Below are positions 30,604 through 39,239 of a DNA stretch of 64,000 bases, piece after piece. The stretch lies in contig NZ_SMFU01000010.1 of the NCBI RefSeq assembly GCF_004339595.1, positions 277,479 to 341,478 of the forward strand, read 5' to 3'. How positions within the stretch are numbered: position 1 is the stretch's first letter; each line of letters starts with the position of its first letter. The notes below the pieces were generated by a model, which saw only the letters and a program-made list of their open reading frames with translations, did not search any database and was not told where the DNA came from. The translations under genes and the position numbers were made by a program. Origin of the DNA: Marinobacterium mangrovicola. Lineage in GTDB: Bacteria > Pseudomonadota > Gammaproteobacteria > Pseudomonadales > Balneatricaceae.

Positions 30604-31281
30604 TTAAATCACTCCGTCGCGTTTATCTTCGCGGATCACGCAGTAGATACGGAAGCCGTAGATGGTGACCAGCACGCCGGCGAAGTCGATCAGGGCGCCG
30701 GCCAGGGTGCTGAGGATCATCTGCTCGAAAAGCGCCTGGGTGATCAGCACGTTGGCCAGGAACAGCAGGCCCATCAGCAGCGCCAGGCCCTGCAGCAGAA
30801 CCCAGAAGTAGTCGGAGGTGCTGTCCCAGCTGCTACGCATCGCAGCGACCGGGGATTTACGTTCCAGCACACAGGCGTAGTCGGCCACGGCGAAACGGAC
30901 CCCGAAGTAAACGCCCGGAACGACCAGTAGCATCAGCCCCAGAGAGATCGCCAGCAGATTAAGGATGTAGGTCAGCAGCAATCGACCCCAGCTACTCAAT
31001 GCGCTGAGGACGGCGGTCATCGGATGCACGGGTGCGTCATCGATAACCGATTGCAGGTAGATAATCGTGCCGCCCAGATAGAGTGGCAGCAACAGTATGC
31101 GTGTCAGTGACGCAAGTGCTGCGTTCATCTGCACTTCCGGGTCAGCGGCATCGCCGATGTTGCCGAGCAGGGCGTAATTCGCCAGCGCAATGATCAGCAG
31201 AAAGGGCAGCTGGATCGCTGCAAGCGCGAATAGGTGCTGACGAAAAAAGAACAGCGTCTGACGCAAGTAATCGAAGGCCAT
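30604..31281 (-). CDS. Multi-pass membrane protein (YciC/UPF0259-like)
   Basis: A 225-residue integral membrane protein with about five to six hydrophobic segments (for example LFALAAIQLPFLLIIALANY and ILLLPLYLGGTIIYLQSVI). It resembles the YciC/UPF0259 family in the sequence VVPGVYFGVRFAVADYACVLE with a following RSSWDSTSDYF, but no function is known. ATG 31281 is preferred over 31296 because GGGAG lies 4 bases before it. It is the last gene of the rsuA-methyltransferase operon (43 bases after the methyltransferase). Confidence 0.7.
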   Translation of the reverse strand: MAFDYLRQTLFFFRQHLFALAAIQLPFLLIIALANYALLGNIGDAADPEVQMNAALASLTRILLLPLYLGGTIIYLQSVIDDAPVHPMTAVLSALSSWGRLLLTYILNLLAISLGLMLLVVPGVYFGVRFAVADYACVLERKSPVAAMRSSWDSTSDYFWVLLQGLALLMGLLFLANVLITQALFEQMILSTLAGALIDFAGVLVTIYGFRIYCVIREDKRDGVI

Positions 31282-31324
31282 AACTCTCCCGGTCATGAAG
31301 TACTAGTCATGAGAAACCCAGGCG

Positions 31325-32368
31325 TTAACCCTTGGGTTTACTCAGTTGTATCAGTTTGAAGTGACCATTATCGGCATGGCAGTGAATCTGCGCAAACAGA
31401 CCTCGGGCCTTGCGCTCCAGCGGTATATGCTGGTTCACCACGAAGCAGGCTGTGCCCTGAGGGGCAAGTAACCTGCGTGTCTGCTGCAGAAAACGGTCGG
31501 TCAGGTCGCCCTCGACACCAAAGCCGGCGTGAAAGGGCGGGTTACAAAGTATCGTCTCGAACTGGTCTGTCAGTGTATCGCCGGCATCGCTGGCCACCAC
31601 CTGCGCCTGGGTGTAGCCCCTGGCCTGTAGATTCGCACGGCAGGCGATCAGTGCGGCGGCGTTGTTGTCGGTACAGGTCAGCTTCGCTGAGGTTGCGCAG
31701 GCGTTCAGCGAGAGATAGCCAAAGCCACAGCCCAGATCGAGGATACTTCCCTGTAGTGGCAGCGAGCGCCCCAGCATTTCGGCCAGATTGGCGATCAGGA
31801 AGGCGCTGCCTCTGTCTACCTTGTTCCAGCCGAACAGGCCGGGTTTGCTGAGGTACTGACCGGCGTCTTTGAGGTCGAGTTCCCGCATCTGGGTATAGTT
31901 CTGGTCATCCAGAGGTTCATCGGCGGCTTTGCCAAGGCTCAGACTGCAGTGCCAGACGCTGCCCTGTTTCTGTTCTGCCTTATCGCCACCGAGACACTGC
32001 TGTGCCTTGCGGGCGTATGTCTTGATCCCTTCGCCCTTGTCACCGATCAGAATCAGCTCACCCTCGGGCCGCAGTAGCCGGGCGGCTTCATTGATCAGAT
32101 GATGGACCACCGCTTTCTCCTTGGAAACGCGGTAGATGATCTGCTCCAGGCAGGCTTCCGGCCACTGACTGAGGTCGAAGTCGGAAAGCTCAGCGCTCCA
32201 GCCCTGCTCGCGCATGGCGCGTATCAGATCGAAGCGGTTGCCGACCACCTGGGTTCCTTGCTGCGGAGCGAGCAGTTGCGGCGGAATATTTTCGTCCACT
32301 ATCCAGAGGCGGCGTTCGGCTGGTTGACGGAGCTCCTGAACGAGCAGGTTGAGCGCTGTATCAGTCAT
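31325..32368 (-). CDS. RsmC/RlmG-type rRNA guanine-N2 methyltransferase
   Basis: A 347-residue two-domain methyltransferase. The C-terminal catalytic half has a SAM site ILDLGCGFGYLSL and the N2-guanine signature NPPFHAG; the N-terminal half is a degenerate copy of the fold (ELILIGDKGEGIKTYA), as in RsmC (16S G1207) and RlmG (23S G1835). The linking segment KPGLFGWNKVDRGSAFL corresponds to the pGVFSR..LD.G region of those enzymes. I cannot tell which rRNA site it modifies. It starts 2 bases after the rsuA stop, so both rRNA modification enzymes are co-expressed. Confidence 0.8.
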   Translation of the reverse strand: MTDTALNLLVQELRQPAERRLWIVDENIPPQLLAPQQGTQVVGNRFDLIRAMREQGWSAELSDFDLSQWPEACLEQIIYRVSKEKAVVHHLINEAARLLRPEGELILIGDKGEGIKTYARKAQQCLGGDKAEQKQGSVWHCSLSLGKAADEPLDDQNYTQMRELDLKDAGQYLSKPGLFGWNKVDRGSAFLIANLAEMLGRSLPLQGSILDLGCGFGYLSLNACATSAKLTCTDNNAAALIACRANLQARGYTQAQVVASDAGDTLTDQFETILCNPPFHAGFGVEGDLTDRFLQQTRRLLAPQGTACFVVNQHIPLERKARGLFAQIHCHADNGHFKLIQLSKPKG

Positions 32369-32370
32369 GC

Positions 32371-33060
32371 TTAGATGCTGTTGATCTCGTCTGCGGTGAG
32401 GTGGCGGTATTCGCCCGGGAACAGATCGTCATCCAGTTCGATGGCGCCGATGCTCTCACGATGCAGCTCGACTACCCGGTTACCCAGGGCTGCAAACATC
32501 CGTTTAACCTGGTGATAACGGCCTTCATGGATGACCACGCGTGCCTGGTTTTCGCTCAGGATGGTCAACTCCGCGGGCTTGGTGGGGAAGCGTTCGCTAT
32601 CCAGCTTGATCCCCTTGGCGAACTTATCCACAGCATCGGCGGGAATGGGGTCGGCGGTGGTCACCAGGTAAACCTTATCGGTCTTGTGTCGCGGTGAAGT
32701 TGCCCGGTGAGCCCATTTGCCATCATCGGTGATCAGCACCAGGCCAGTGGCATCGATATCCAGGCGGCCGGCGATATTCATCTCTTCCGCTCTGGGTAGC
32801 TCGATCAGGGCCAGCACTGTCGGGTGGGTTGGGTCGTCATTGGCACAGACCACACCATCCGGCTTGTTTATCATCAGGTAGCGCGGCTCAGGACGTTCCA
32901 TCGGCCGGTCGTTGAGACTCACCTGGTCGCCCTCTTTGATATGGCGCGCGGGGTTGCGCTCCAGCTCACCGTTGACGCTGACTTCGTCGGCGTGAAGCAG
33001 GCGTTTCACCTCTTTACGGGATAACCCGGAGGATTTGGCCAAGTATTTATCGAGTCGCAT
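32371..33060 (-). CDS. rsuA: 16S rRNA pseudouridine-516 synthase
   Basis: A 229-residue pseudouridine synthase: an N-terminal S4 domain (MRLDKYLAKSSGLSRKEV) and a catalytic domain with D101 in AGRLDIDATGLVL and the motif EGRYHQVKRMFAA. This matches RsuA (231 residues), which modifies U516 of 16S rRNA; RluE/RluF-type paralogues are less similar in the VCANDDPTHPTV loop. First gene of a three-gene reverse operon, behind an extended -10 element. Confidence 0.9.
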   Translation of the reverse strand: MRLDKYLAKSSGLSRKEVKRLLHADEVSVNGELERNPARHIKEGDQVSLNDRPMERPEPRYLMINKPDGVVCANDDPTHPTVLALIELPRAEEMNIAGRLDIDATGLVLITDDGKWAHRATSPRHKTDKVYLVTTADPIPADAVDKFAKGIKLDSERFPTKPAELTILSENQARVVIHEGRYHQVKRMFAALGNRVVELHRESIGAIELDDDLFPGEYRHLTADEINSI

Positions 33061-33087
33061 AAGAATCCGGCAGTTTGAAAAGCGCCT

Positions 33088-33096
33088 AGTATAACA
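33088..33096 (-). promoter_or_regulatory. Extended -10 promoter of the rsuA operon
   Basis: On the reverse strand TGTTATACT, an extended -10 (TGN-TATACT), without a clear -35. Transcription would start near 33081, some 20 bases before the rsuA start. Confidence 0.45.
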
Positions 33097-33171
33097 AGAG
33101 AGCGTCTGATTCCTTATCCTGACCGCTTCGATAGGTTAAAATATGCGCCCCCTGAATCTGCGAGGCCTATT

Positions 33172-34005
33172 GTGAAGCTGTTTGTTGAAAACCTGACCCA
33201 TGTTGATTTTTCTTACCTGGACGCACAGCGCGGTTTGCTGGGTGAGTCCTGGAAGGTCAACCTGATCCTTGACGGTTCGCTGGATGATCAGGGGATGATC
33301 TGTGACTTTGGCGTGGTTAAAAAACGGGTCAAGCAGTGGCTGGATGATTTTGTCGATCACTGCCTGGTGGTCGCCGAGGAGATGCCGGGTCTGGAAGTTT
33401 TCCGGGGCGAGGAGCGTACCGAACTGACCTGGAACTATCCTGCTGCCGGCCAGCTGCGTTGCAGTGCACCAAAACAGGCGATTGCGCTGGTGCCTGGCTC
33501 CGCAGTTACACCGACAGATCTGGCTGACTGGTGCCGCCAGCAACTTCTGGCGCTGTTCCCGCAGCAGGTTCAGGGTGTTGAGCTTGAGTTCGTGGCAGAG
33601 CAGATTGATGGTGCCTATTATCATTACAGCCATGGTCTGCAGAAACATGCGGGCAACTGCCAGCGTATCGCCCACGGGCATCGTTCACGCATTCAACTGC
33701 TGCGCAATGGTCAGCGTGACGCGGCGCTGGAAGCGCACTGGGCGGAAAAATTCCGTGATATCTATATCGGTACCCGGGAGCATCTGCGGGCTGAAGGTGA
33801 AACCCATCACTACGTCTATGACGCGCCCCAGGGGCATTTTGAACTCAGCCTGCCGGCTTCCTGCTGTTACGACATTGATACCGAGTCGACGGTTGAGCTG
33901 ATCGCCGATCATCTGGCCAAGCAGATCAAGGTGGACTATCCGCAGGATCGTATCGAAGTGCGGGCGTTCGAGGGGATCGGCAAGGGCGCCGTGGCCACCG
34001 CCTGA
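33172..34005 (+). CDS. Tandem 6-pyruvoyl-tetrahydropterin synthase/QueD-like protein
   Basis: A 277-residue protein made of two T-fold units of the PTPS/QueD family. Family enzymes use a zinc held by one His plus an HGH pair, a catalytic Cys, and an Asp-His pair supplied by the neighbouring subunit. In the first half (1-110) the His (H10), the GMICDF loop and the D62-H63 pair are present, but the HGH position reads GES (24-26). In the second half (145-277) C163, H168-G169-H170, E238 and E267 are present but no Asp-His pair is seen. The two halves therefore look complementary. The start is GTG with GAGG 6 bases upstream. It is monocistronic between a divergent rsuA and a bidirectional terminator. 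The substrate is unknown. Confidence 0.8.
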   Translation: MKLFVENLTHVDFSYLDAQRGLLGESWKVNLILDGSLDDQGMICDFGVVKKRVKQWLDDFVDHCLVVAEEMPGLEVFRGEERTELTWNYPAAGQLRCSAPKQAIALVPGSAVTPTDLADWCRQQLLALFPQQVQGVELEFVAEQIDGAYYHYSHGLQKHAGNCQRIAHGHRSRIQLLRNGQRDAALEAHWAEKFRDIYIGTREHLRAEGETHHYVYDAPQGHFELSLPASCCYDIDTESTVELIADHLAKQIKVDYPQDRIEVRAFEGIGKGAVATA

Positions 34006-34028
34006 TAGGGATAGGACAGAATAAAAAA

Positions 34029-34056
34029 ACGGGCAGCTCAAGGGCTGCCCGTTTTA
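34029..34056. terminator. Bidirectional terminator between the PTPS-like and thiolase genes
   Basis: ACGGGCAGC (34029-34037), loop TCAAGG, GCTGCCCGT (34044-34052), with an A7 tract on the left and TTTT on the right. It separates two convergent genes. Confidence 0.92.
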
Positions 34057-34076
34057 CGTTAGTTTTCAGCCAGGGC

Positions 34077-35258
34077 TCAGTCGCGCTCGATCGCCAGCGC
34101 GGTGCCCATGCCGCCGCCGATACAGAGAGTAGCGAGGCCTTTTTTGGCGTCGCGCTTGATCATCTCGTGTACCAGGGAAACCAAGATACGGCAGCCGGAG
34201 GCGCCGATCGGGTGGCCCAGTGCAATGGCGCCGCCGTTAACGTTGACCATATCGGTGTTCCAGCCGAGGTCTTTGTTCACCGACATCGCCTGGGCCGCAA
34301 AGGCCTCGTTGGCTTCTACCAGTTCCAGATCATCGATACCCCAACCTGCTTTTTCCAGCGCCTTGGTGGTAGCGCAGATCGGACCTGTACCCATGATTGC
34401 AGGATCCACACCGGCAGAAGCGTATGCCTTGATGCGCGCCAGAACCGGCAGGCCCAGCTCAGCGGCTTTTTCAGCGGAGCAGAGCATAACGGCAGCGGCG
34501 CCGTCGTTGATGGTGGAGCTGTTACCGGCGGTGACGCTACCGTCTTTTTTGAATGCCGGACGCAGTTTGGCCAGGGCTTCAACGGTGCAGCCGAAGCGCG
34601 GCTGTTCGTCGGTATCGAAAACAACCGGATCGCCCTTACGCTGCGGGATGCTCACCGGGATAATCTCGTCCTTAAAACGACCTGAGCTGACAGCGGCTTC
34701 TGCCTTGTTTTGGGAGGCGGTAGCGAAGGCGTCCTGCTCTTCACGGGTGAAACCGTATTTCTCGACGATGTTCTCGGTGGTGATACCCATGTGGTAGTTG
34801 TTGAAGGCATCCCAGAGGCCATCGGTGATCATGGAATCGATCATCTTCCAGTCGCCCATGCGGGCGCCGTTGCGGGAATTAGGCAGCAGGTGCGGAGACT
34901 GGGACATGTTTTCCTGGCCGCCGGCGATGATCACGTCTGCGTCGCCACAACGGATCGCCTGGGTAGCCAGCTGCAGAGCCTTGAGACCGGAGCCGCACAC
35001 CTTGTTGATGGTCATGGCCGGTGTTTCCTGATCGAGGCCACCGTTGAGGCTTGCCTGACGCGCCGGGTTTTGGCCGCAACCGGCAGTGAGTACCTGGCCG
35101 AGGATTACTTCATCTACAGCAGAGGGAGCAATACCGGTTTTTTCCAGCAGTCCCTTGATAACGGTAGCACCCAGATCGGATGCCTTAACTGAAGCGAGTG
35201 AACCATTGAATGTACCAACAGCCGTACGACCGGCCGCCACGATAACAACGTCGCGCAT
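34077..35258 (-). CDS. Acetyl-CoA C-acetyltransferase (thiolase)
   Basis: A 393-residue biosynthetic-type thiolase (PhaA/AtoB) that condenses or cleaves acetoacetyl-CoA. The nucleophilic cysteine is C88 in [11 protein letters not shown], the catalytic histidine is in [14 protein letters not shown] and the second cysteine is in [11 protein letters not shown]. No phaB, phaC or ato genes are adjacent, so whether it serves polyhydroxybutyrate, ketogenic amino acids or fatty acids is open. It is a single gene: a terminator lies 21 bases after it and 253 bases of non-coding sequence precede it. Confidence 0.95.
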   Translation of the reverse strand: MRDVVIVAAGRTAVGTFNGSLASVKASDLGATVIKGLLEKTGIAPSAVDEVILGQVLTAGCGQNPARQASLNGGLDQETPAMTINKVCGSGLKALQLATQAIRCGDADVIIAGGQENMSQSPHLLPNSRNGARMGDWKMIDSMITDGLWDAFNNYHMGITTENIVEKYGFTREEQDAFATASQNKAEAAVSSGRFKDEIIPVSIPQRKGDPVVFDTDEQPRFGCTVEALAKLRPAFKKDGSVTAGNSSTINDGAAAVMLCSAEKAAELGLPVLARIKAYASAGVDPAIMGTGPICATTKALEKAGWGIDDLELVEANEAFAAQAMSVNKDLGWNTDMVNVNGGAIALGHPIGASGCRILVSLVHEMIKRDAKKGLATLCIGGGMGTALAIERD

Positions 35259-35467
35259 AGGTGTGTGCCTCTCTAACTCGTTCTAGTTGTGGTCTTTCTT
35301 CTGCGATTCATGCTAGCGCGGTCAGATGACCGGTTAATGGCATGAGCAGCGGAATTGAGCTATGGGCGGTCTGTGCAAACAGGTGTTCAATTCACAGACC
35401 TTAATTCCCGAGTCTGCGGTAAGGCTTTATAGAGTGTCAAGCGAGGAGGGATGAGACTATGGCCTAG

Positions 35468-35500
35468 CGCAGGGCTCTGGCGCGTCTGCAGAGCCCTGCG
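35468..35500. repeat. Stem-loop between panC and the thiolase gene
   Basis: CGCAGGGCTCT (35468-35478) and AGAGCCCTGCG (35490-35500) form a perfect 11-bp stem with an 11-base loop, 12 bases past the panC stop. There is no T run on the reverse strand, so it is a 3'-end stabiliser or a terminator of unusual type. The remaining 35259-35467 shows nothing else I can name. Confidence 0.55.
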
Positions 35501-35511
35501 TGGGGGAAGCT

Positions 35512-36360
35512 TTAGAGGCTGACTTCGATATTGTCGATCAGGCGTGCGGCACCGAGATAAGCTGCAGCGATGATCACCAGCTCACGGTCATCGGCAGTGG
35601 CTGCAAGCATATCGCTGCGCCGCAGGATATGGATGTAGTCACGCATAAAGCCGGCTTTTTCCAGCTCGCTCTGCGCCTGCTCGATCAGGGCAGCGTAGTT
35701 CGAGCCTCCCTCCTCAAGCGCCTTCGCCAGTGCCTGCAGGGTGGCGTAGAGCTTGGGAGCGACCGCCAGTTCTTCGGCGGTCAGATAGCCGTTGCGGGAG
35801 CTCAGAGCCAGGCCGTTGTCGGCACGCTCGGTACCGACGCCGATCAGGCTGACTGGCATCGACAGGTCTTCAACCATGCGGTTGATAACGTGCAGCTGCT
35901 GGTAATCCTTGCGGCCGAACACGGCCACATCGGGCTGGATCAGGTTGAACAGCTTGTTCACGATGGTGGTCACGCCGCGGAAGTGGCCAGGGCGGGTGGC
36001 GCCGCAGTACAGGTCAGAGATGCCCGGTACTTCCACGAAGCTCTGTCCATCGCGGCCCTGGGGATAGATCTCCTGCTCCTGGGGTGCGAACAGCAGGTTG
36101 CATCCGAAGGCCTGCAGCTGTTCCTGGTCCTGTTCCAGGGTGCGCGGGTAGCGCTCCAGGTCTTCGGTAGGGCCAAACTGCAGCGGATTGACGAAGATCG
36201 ATGCGACGACGAAATCCGCATTCTTTACTGCGGATTCCACCAGGCGCAGATGCCCCTGGTGCAGGTTGCCCATGGTGGGCACCAGGCCGATACGTTTGCC
36301 GGCGCGGCGTTCCGCCTGGAGGCGTTCACGCAGCTCCTTGATGGTGTTAACTGTCTGCAT
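35512..36360 (-). CDS. panC: Pantothenate synthetase
   Basis: A 282-residue ligase that joins pantoate and beta-alanine with ATP in the last step of vitamin B5 synthesis. Signatures: VPTMGNLHQGHLRLV (HIGH-like), IFVNPLQFGPTEDL, FGRKDYQQLHVI and LALSSRNGYL. Length matches the family (about 283). It starts 3 bases after panB. The gene for aspartate decarboxylase (panD) is not present. Confidence 0.97.
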   Translation of the reverse strand: MQTVNTIKELRERLQAERRAGKRIGLVPTMGNLHQGHLRLVESAVKNADFVVASIFVNPLQFGPTEDLERYPRTLEQDQEQLQAFGCNLLFAPQEQEIYPQGRDGQSFVEVPGISDLYCGATRPGHFRGVTTIVNKLFNLIQPDVAVFGRKDYQQLHVINRMVEDLSMPVSLIGVGTERADNGLALSSRNGYLTAEELAVAPKLYATLQALAKALEEGGSNYAALIEQAQSELEKAGFMRDYIHILRRSDMLAATADDRELVIIAAAYLGAARLIDNIEVSL

Positions 36361-36363
36361 CTG

Positions 36364-37158
36364 TTATTCGAATCCGTGTTCGCTGGCAGGGAAGCTGCCG
36401 TTTTTGACCTGTTCGGCATACAGCGCGAAAGCGCCCTGAATACTGCCGGCTTCGGCTAGGAAGTTTTTCACAAAGCGGGGTGTGCGCCCCGGTGTGATCC
36501 CGAGGATATCGTGCATCACCAGCACCTGCGCATCGGTATGCGGGCCGGCGCCTATGCCGATCACAGGGATACCGGCATTGGCGGTAATCTCCTGCGCCAG
36601 CACCGTGGGTACACACTCCAGCAGCAGCATGCTGGCGCCGGCTTCTTCCAGCCTGCGGGCATCTTCGATCATCTCCAGTGCCGATTCGCGGGTTCGGCCC
36701 TGAACGCGATAGCCGCCCAGCTTGTTGATCGTCTGCGGGGTCAGGCCCATGTGCGCGCAGACAGGAACGCCACGCTCAGCCAGCATGCTGGTGGCTTCGC
36801 ACAGCCAGCGACCGCCCTCAAGCTTGAGGATATGGGCGCCAGCGCGCATCAGATCGGCACCGCTTTGCATCGCCTGTTCAGGAGTTGCGTAACTCATGAA
36901 CGGCAGGTCGGCCATGATCATGGCGCCCTGGTTACCACGGGCTACCGCCTCGGTGTGATAGACCATCTCTTCGAGAGATACCGGCAAGGTGCTGTCCCGC
37001 CCCTGAAGCACCATGCCGAGGGAGTCGCCGACCAGGATCATCTCGATTCCGGCGGAGCTCACCTGGTGGGCGAACGTCGCGTCATAGGCAGTCAGCACGG
37101 CGAATTTTTCGCCTGCTGCTTTACGTGCGGCGAGGGTATGCAGGGTGATGTTACTCAT
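36364..37158 (-). CDS. panB: 3-methyl-2-oxobutanoate hydroxymethyltransferase
   Basis: A 264-residue TIM-barrel enzyme that makes ketopantoate from ketoisovalerate and methylene-tetrahydrofolate. Motifs: [26 protein letters not shown] (metal Asp), [13 protein letters not shown] and [16 protein letters not shown]. It is 58 bases downstream of folK; folate and pantothenate synthesis are thus neighbours, and PanB uses a folate cofactor. A TATAAT at 37216-37221 could give it its own promoter. Confidence 0.97.
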   Translation of the reverse strand: MSNITLHTLAARKAAGEKFAVLTAYDATFAHQVSSAGIEMILVGDSLGMVLQGRDSTLPVSLEEMVYHTEAVARGNQGAMIMADLPFMSYATPEQAMQSGADLMRAGAHILKLEGGRWLCEATSMLAERGVPVCAHMGLTPQTINKLGGYRVQGRTRESALEMIEDARRLEEAGASMLLLECVPTVLAQEITANAGIPVIGIGAGPHTDAQVLVMHDILGITPGRTPRFVKNFLAEAGSIQGAFALYAEQVKNGSFPASEHGFE

Positions 37159-37215
37159 AGCGCTCTCGACCTTATATGTTGTCTTTTGGTGTCTGTCGCG
37201 TCGCGAAAAGGGCGG

Positions 37216-37221
37216 ATTATA
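37216..37221 (-). promoter_or_regulatory. Candidate -10 element for panBC
   Basis: A perfect TATAAT on the reverse strand overlapping the folK stop codon; the -35 is weak (GGCACA, 16 bases up). The same place forms a short GGGC/GCCC hairpin followed by TTTT that could end folK transcripts. Confidence 0.4.
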
Positions 37222-37708
37222 GCCCTATCTTTTCGAGTGTGCCCATCGGGCAAAGGGATAATAGCTTAGACAGGGGCGTTCCATCCGGCAGGATCAGAGA
37301 GGGGGCGATCTCTGCCAGCGGCCAGAGGACAAAACCTCTTTCCCGCATGAATCTGTGGGGTACCACCAGGCGCTCGCTTTCGATCTGTTGCTCTGCGTAG
37401 AGCAGGATATCCAGATCCAGTGTGCGCGGGCCCCAATGGCGCTCGCGTACGCGTCGATGCGCTTGTTCAATCGCCTGTAGTTCATCAAGCAGCGCCTCTG
37501 GAGCAAGCCGGGTGTTCAGTTCGGCCACCGCATTGACGAAGTCTGGCTGGTCCTGTGGACCGACCGGGTCGGAGCGGTACAGCGATGATGCTGCAACCAG
37601 TTCGGTGTCCGGCAGGCTGGTCAGTTGCTCCAGAGCGGTGCGAACCTGTGCCTGCGGGTCCTCTAGGTTGCTGCCCAGGCCGATGTAACAGCGGATCGAA
37701 TCAGTCAT
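37217..37708 (-). CDS. folK: HPPK, 2-amino-4-hydroxy-6-hydroxymethyldihydropteridine diphosphokinase
   Basis: A 163-residue pyrophosphokinase that activates the pterin for FolP. It begins [15 protein letters not shown] and has the signature [17 protein letters not shown]. The start at 37708 is chosen from this homology; it overlaps the pcnB stop by 8 bases, with no strong ribosome site of its own, so coupling to pcnB is likely. The frame extends 20 codons upstream inside pcnB, without family similarity. Confidence 0.94.
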   Translation of the reverse strand: MTDSIRCYIGLGSNLEDPQAQVRTALEQLTSLPDTELVAASSLYRSDPVGPQDQPDFVNAVAELNTRLAPEALLDELQAIEQAHRRVRERHWGPRTLDLDILLYAEQQIESERLVVPHRFMRERGFVLWPLAEIAPSLILPDGTPLSKLLSLCPMGTLEKIGL

Positions 37709-39155
37709 CGCTTTGCGGCTTGCGAGGTTTACGGCGGCGACGGCGTTTGCGCGGTGCGCGTTCGACATCGTCGCCCGGTTTCTGCAGTTCGGAGCGCTGG
37801 TTCTCGTCGGCGTTCTGGTAGTCGGTCCACCACTGGCTCAGGCCCCCCAGATCTTCGCCACTGGTTTCACGCAGCAACAACAGGTCGTAGGCGGCGCGGA
37901 AGCGCGGATGGGTAACCAGCTGATCGGCACGACGCTTGCGCGGCAGACGCTGCTGAAGTTCCCAGATTTCACGCACCGGTGCGGAGAAGCGGCGTGGAAT
38001 GGCGGTTGAACGTACCTGTTCGGAGAGTACCTCGTTGGCGGCCTGATGCAGACACTGCAGAGCAGGCTGGTCGCGCTCGTCGAGCAGCTCCTGGAAGCGG
38101 CGCTGCATCGGATACCAGAGCAGGGCGGCAAACAGGAAGGCCGGGGTGACGCTCTTGCCTTGGGCAAGACGGCGGTCGGTGTTGCTCAGCGCATTCTCGA
38201 CCAGAGTTTCCACTGGATACTCTTCGGAGTCGAGCATCGCATCGGTCTGTGGGAACAGGGTGCGGAACAGGTCAAAGCGTTTCAGCTGGCGCAAAGACGC
38301 TTCGCCGTGACCGCTCTGCAGCAGCTTCAGCGCTTCATCGAACAAGCGCGCCGGCGCAATGCGGGTCAGCATCGGGCCCAGCTTGTGAATCGGCTCGGCG
38401 GTGCCGGGTTCGATTTCAAAGCCTAATTTGGCGGCGAAGCGGGCGGCACGCAGCATGCGCACCGGATCTTCGCGGTAACGGGTTTCCGGGTCGCCGATCA
38501 TGCGGATCTGGCGCTTTTTGATATCACGGTAGCCGTTGGCGAAGTCAAGAATGCTGTGGTCGGCGACGCTGTAATACAGGGCGTTGATGGTGAAGTCGCG
38601 GCGCAGGGCGTCTTCTTCGATGGTGCCGTAGACGTTATCCCTGAGGATCATGCCGGACTCGGACTGCTTACCATGCTCGCCGTTGTTGTCTTCGCTGTCG
38701 TGACCGGCGCGGAAGGTGGCGACTTCGATCAGTTCTCGACCAAAGCGCACATGCAGCAGCTTGAAGCGTCGACCGATCAGGCGTGAGCGGCGGAACAGCT
38801 CCTCGCCCTGTTCAGGGTGAGCGGAGGTAGCCACATCAAAGTCTTTGGGGTGCTTGTTGAGCAGCAGGTCGCGGATACAGCCGCCGACGAGATAGGCTTC
38901 GTAGCCCTCATCGAGCAGTCGGTAAACCACCTTCATCGCATTATCGTCGAGCTTCTGCCGGGCGATGCGATGTTCCTCTTCAGGAATGCTGAGACGCTGC
39001 CCCAGAGGCTGCTCTTCGGTGCTTTGCGCAGAAATGTCTGCGTCCGCAGCCGAGGCGCCTGGAACAGGTGTGTGTGCGATGGTGTAACGCACATAGATGA
39101 AACCCAGCAGCGGGATTGCCACTACCAGCAACAGGATCAATAACGAAGTGAGCAT
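37701..39155 (-). CDS. pcnB: Poly(A) polymerase I with N-terminal membrane segment
   Basis: A 484-residue nucleotidyltransferase that adds 3' poly(A) tails and promotes RNA decay. It has the motifs YLVGGCIRDLLL, KDFDVATSA, EDALRRDFTINALYY, DPVRMLRAARFAAKLGF (residues near 235-255) and the very basic tail RKRRRRRKPRKPQ that marks PcnB rather than CCA transferase. Unusually, residues 2-22 (LTSLLILLLVVAIPLLGFIYV) form a strong transmembrane segment followed by a 50-residue Ser/Glu/Ala linker; E. coli and Pseudomonas PcnB lack it. There is no good ribosome site before ATG 39155, but no better start exists downstream. A TATGAT -10 lies at 39205-39210. Confidence 0.93.
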   Translation of the reverse strand: MLTSLLILLLVVAIPLLGFIYVRYTIAHTPVPGASAADADISAQSTEEQPLGQRLSIPEEEHRIARQKLDDNAMKVVYRLLDEGYEAYLVGGCIRDLLLNKHPKDFDVATSAHPEQGEELFRRSRLIGRRFKLLHVRFGRELIEVATFRAGHDSEDNNGEHGKQSESGMILRDNVYGTIEEDALRRDFTINALYYSVADHSILDFANGYRDIKKRQIRMIGDPETRYREDPVRMLRAARFAAKLGFEIEPGTAEPIHKLGPMLTRIAPARLFDEALKLLQSGHGEASLRQLKRFDLFRTLFPQTDAMLDSEEYPVETLVENALSNTDRRLAQGKSVTPAFLFAALLWYPMQRRFQELLDERDQPALQCLHQAANEVLSEQVRSTAIPRRFSAPVREIWELQQRLPRKRRADQLVTHPRFRAAYDLLLLRETSGEDLGGLSQWWTDYQNADENQRSELQKPGDDVERAPRKRRRRRKPRKPQSDD

Positions 39156-39239
39156 CAGTGCAGGGTCGCTGTGTGAATAAGGATCAATAATTCAAAGGTG
39201 CCGCATCATAGCATTTCGGGGGAGTATGCTGTAGTCCGC

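Noticed and set aside
35259..35467. Promoter for the thiolase gene with a perfect TTGACA on the reverse strand
   Set aside because: No -10 element at 15-19 bases from it; the other hexamer pairs in the region are weak.
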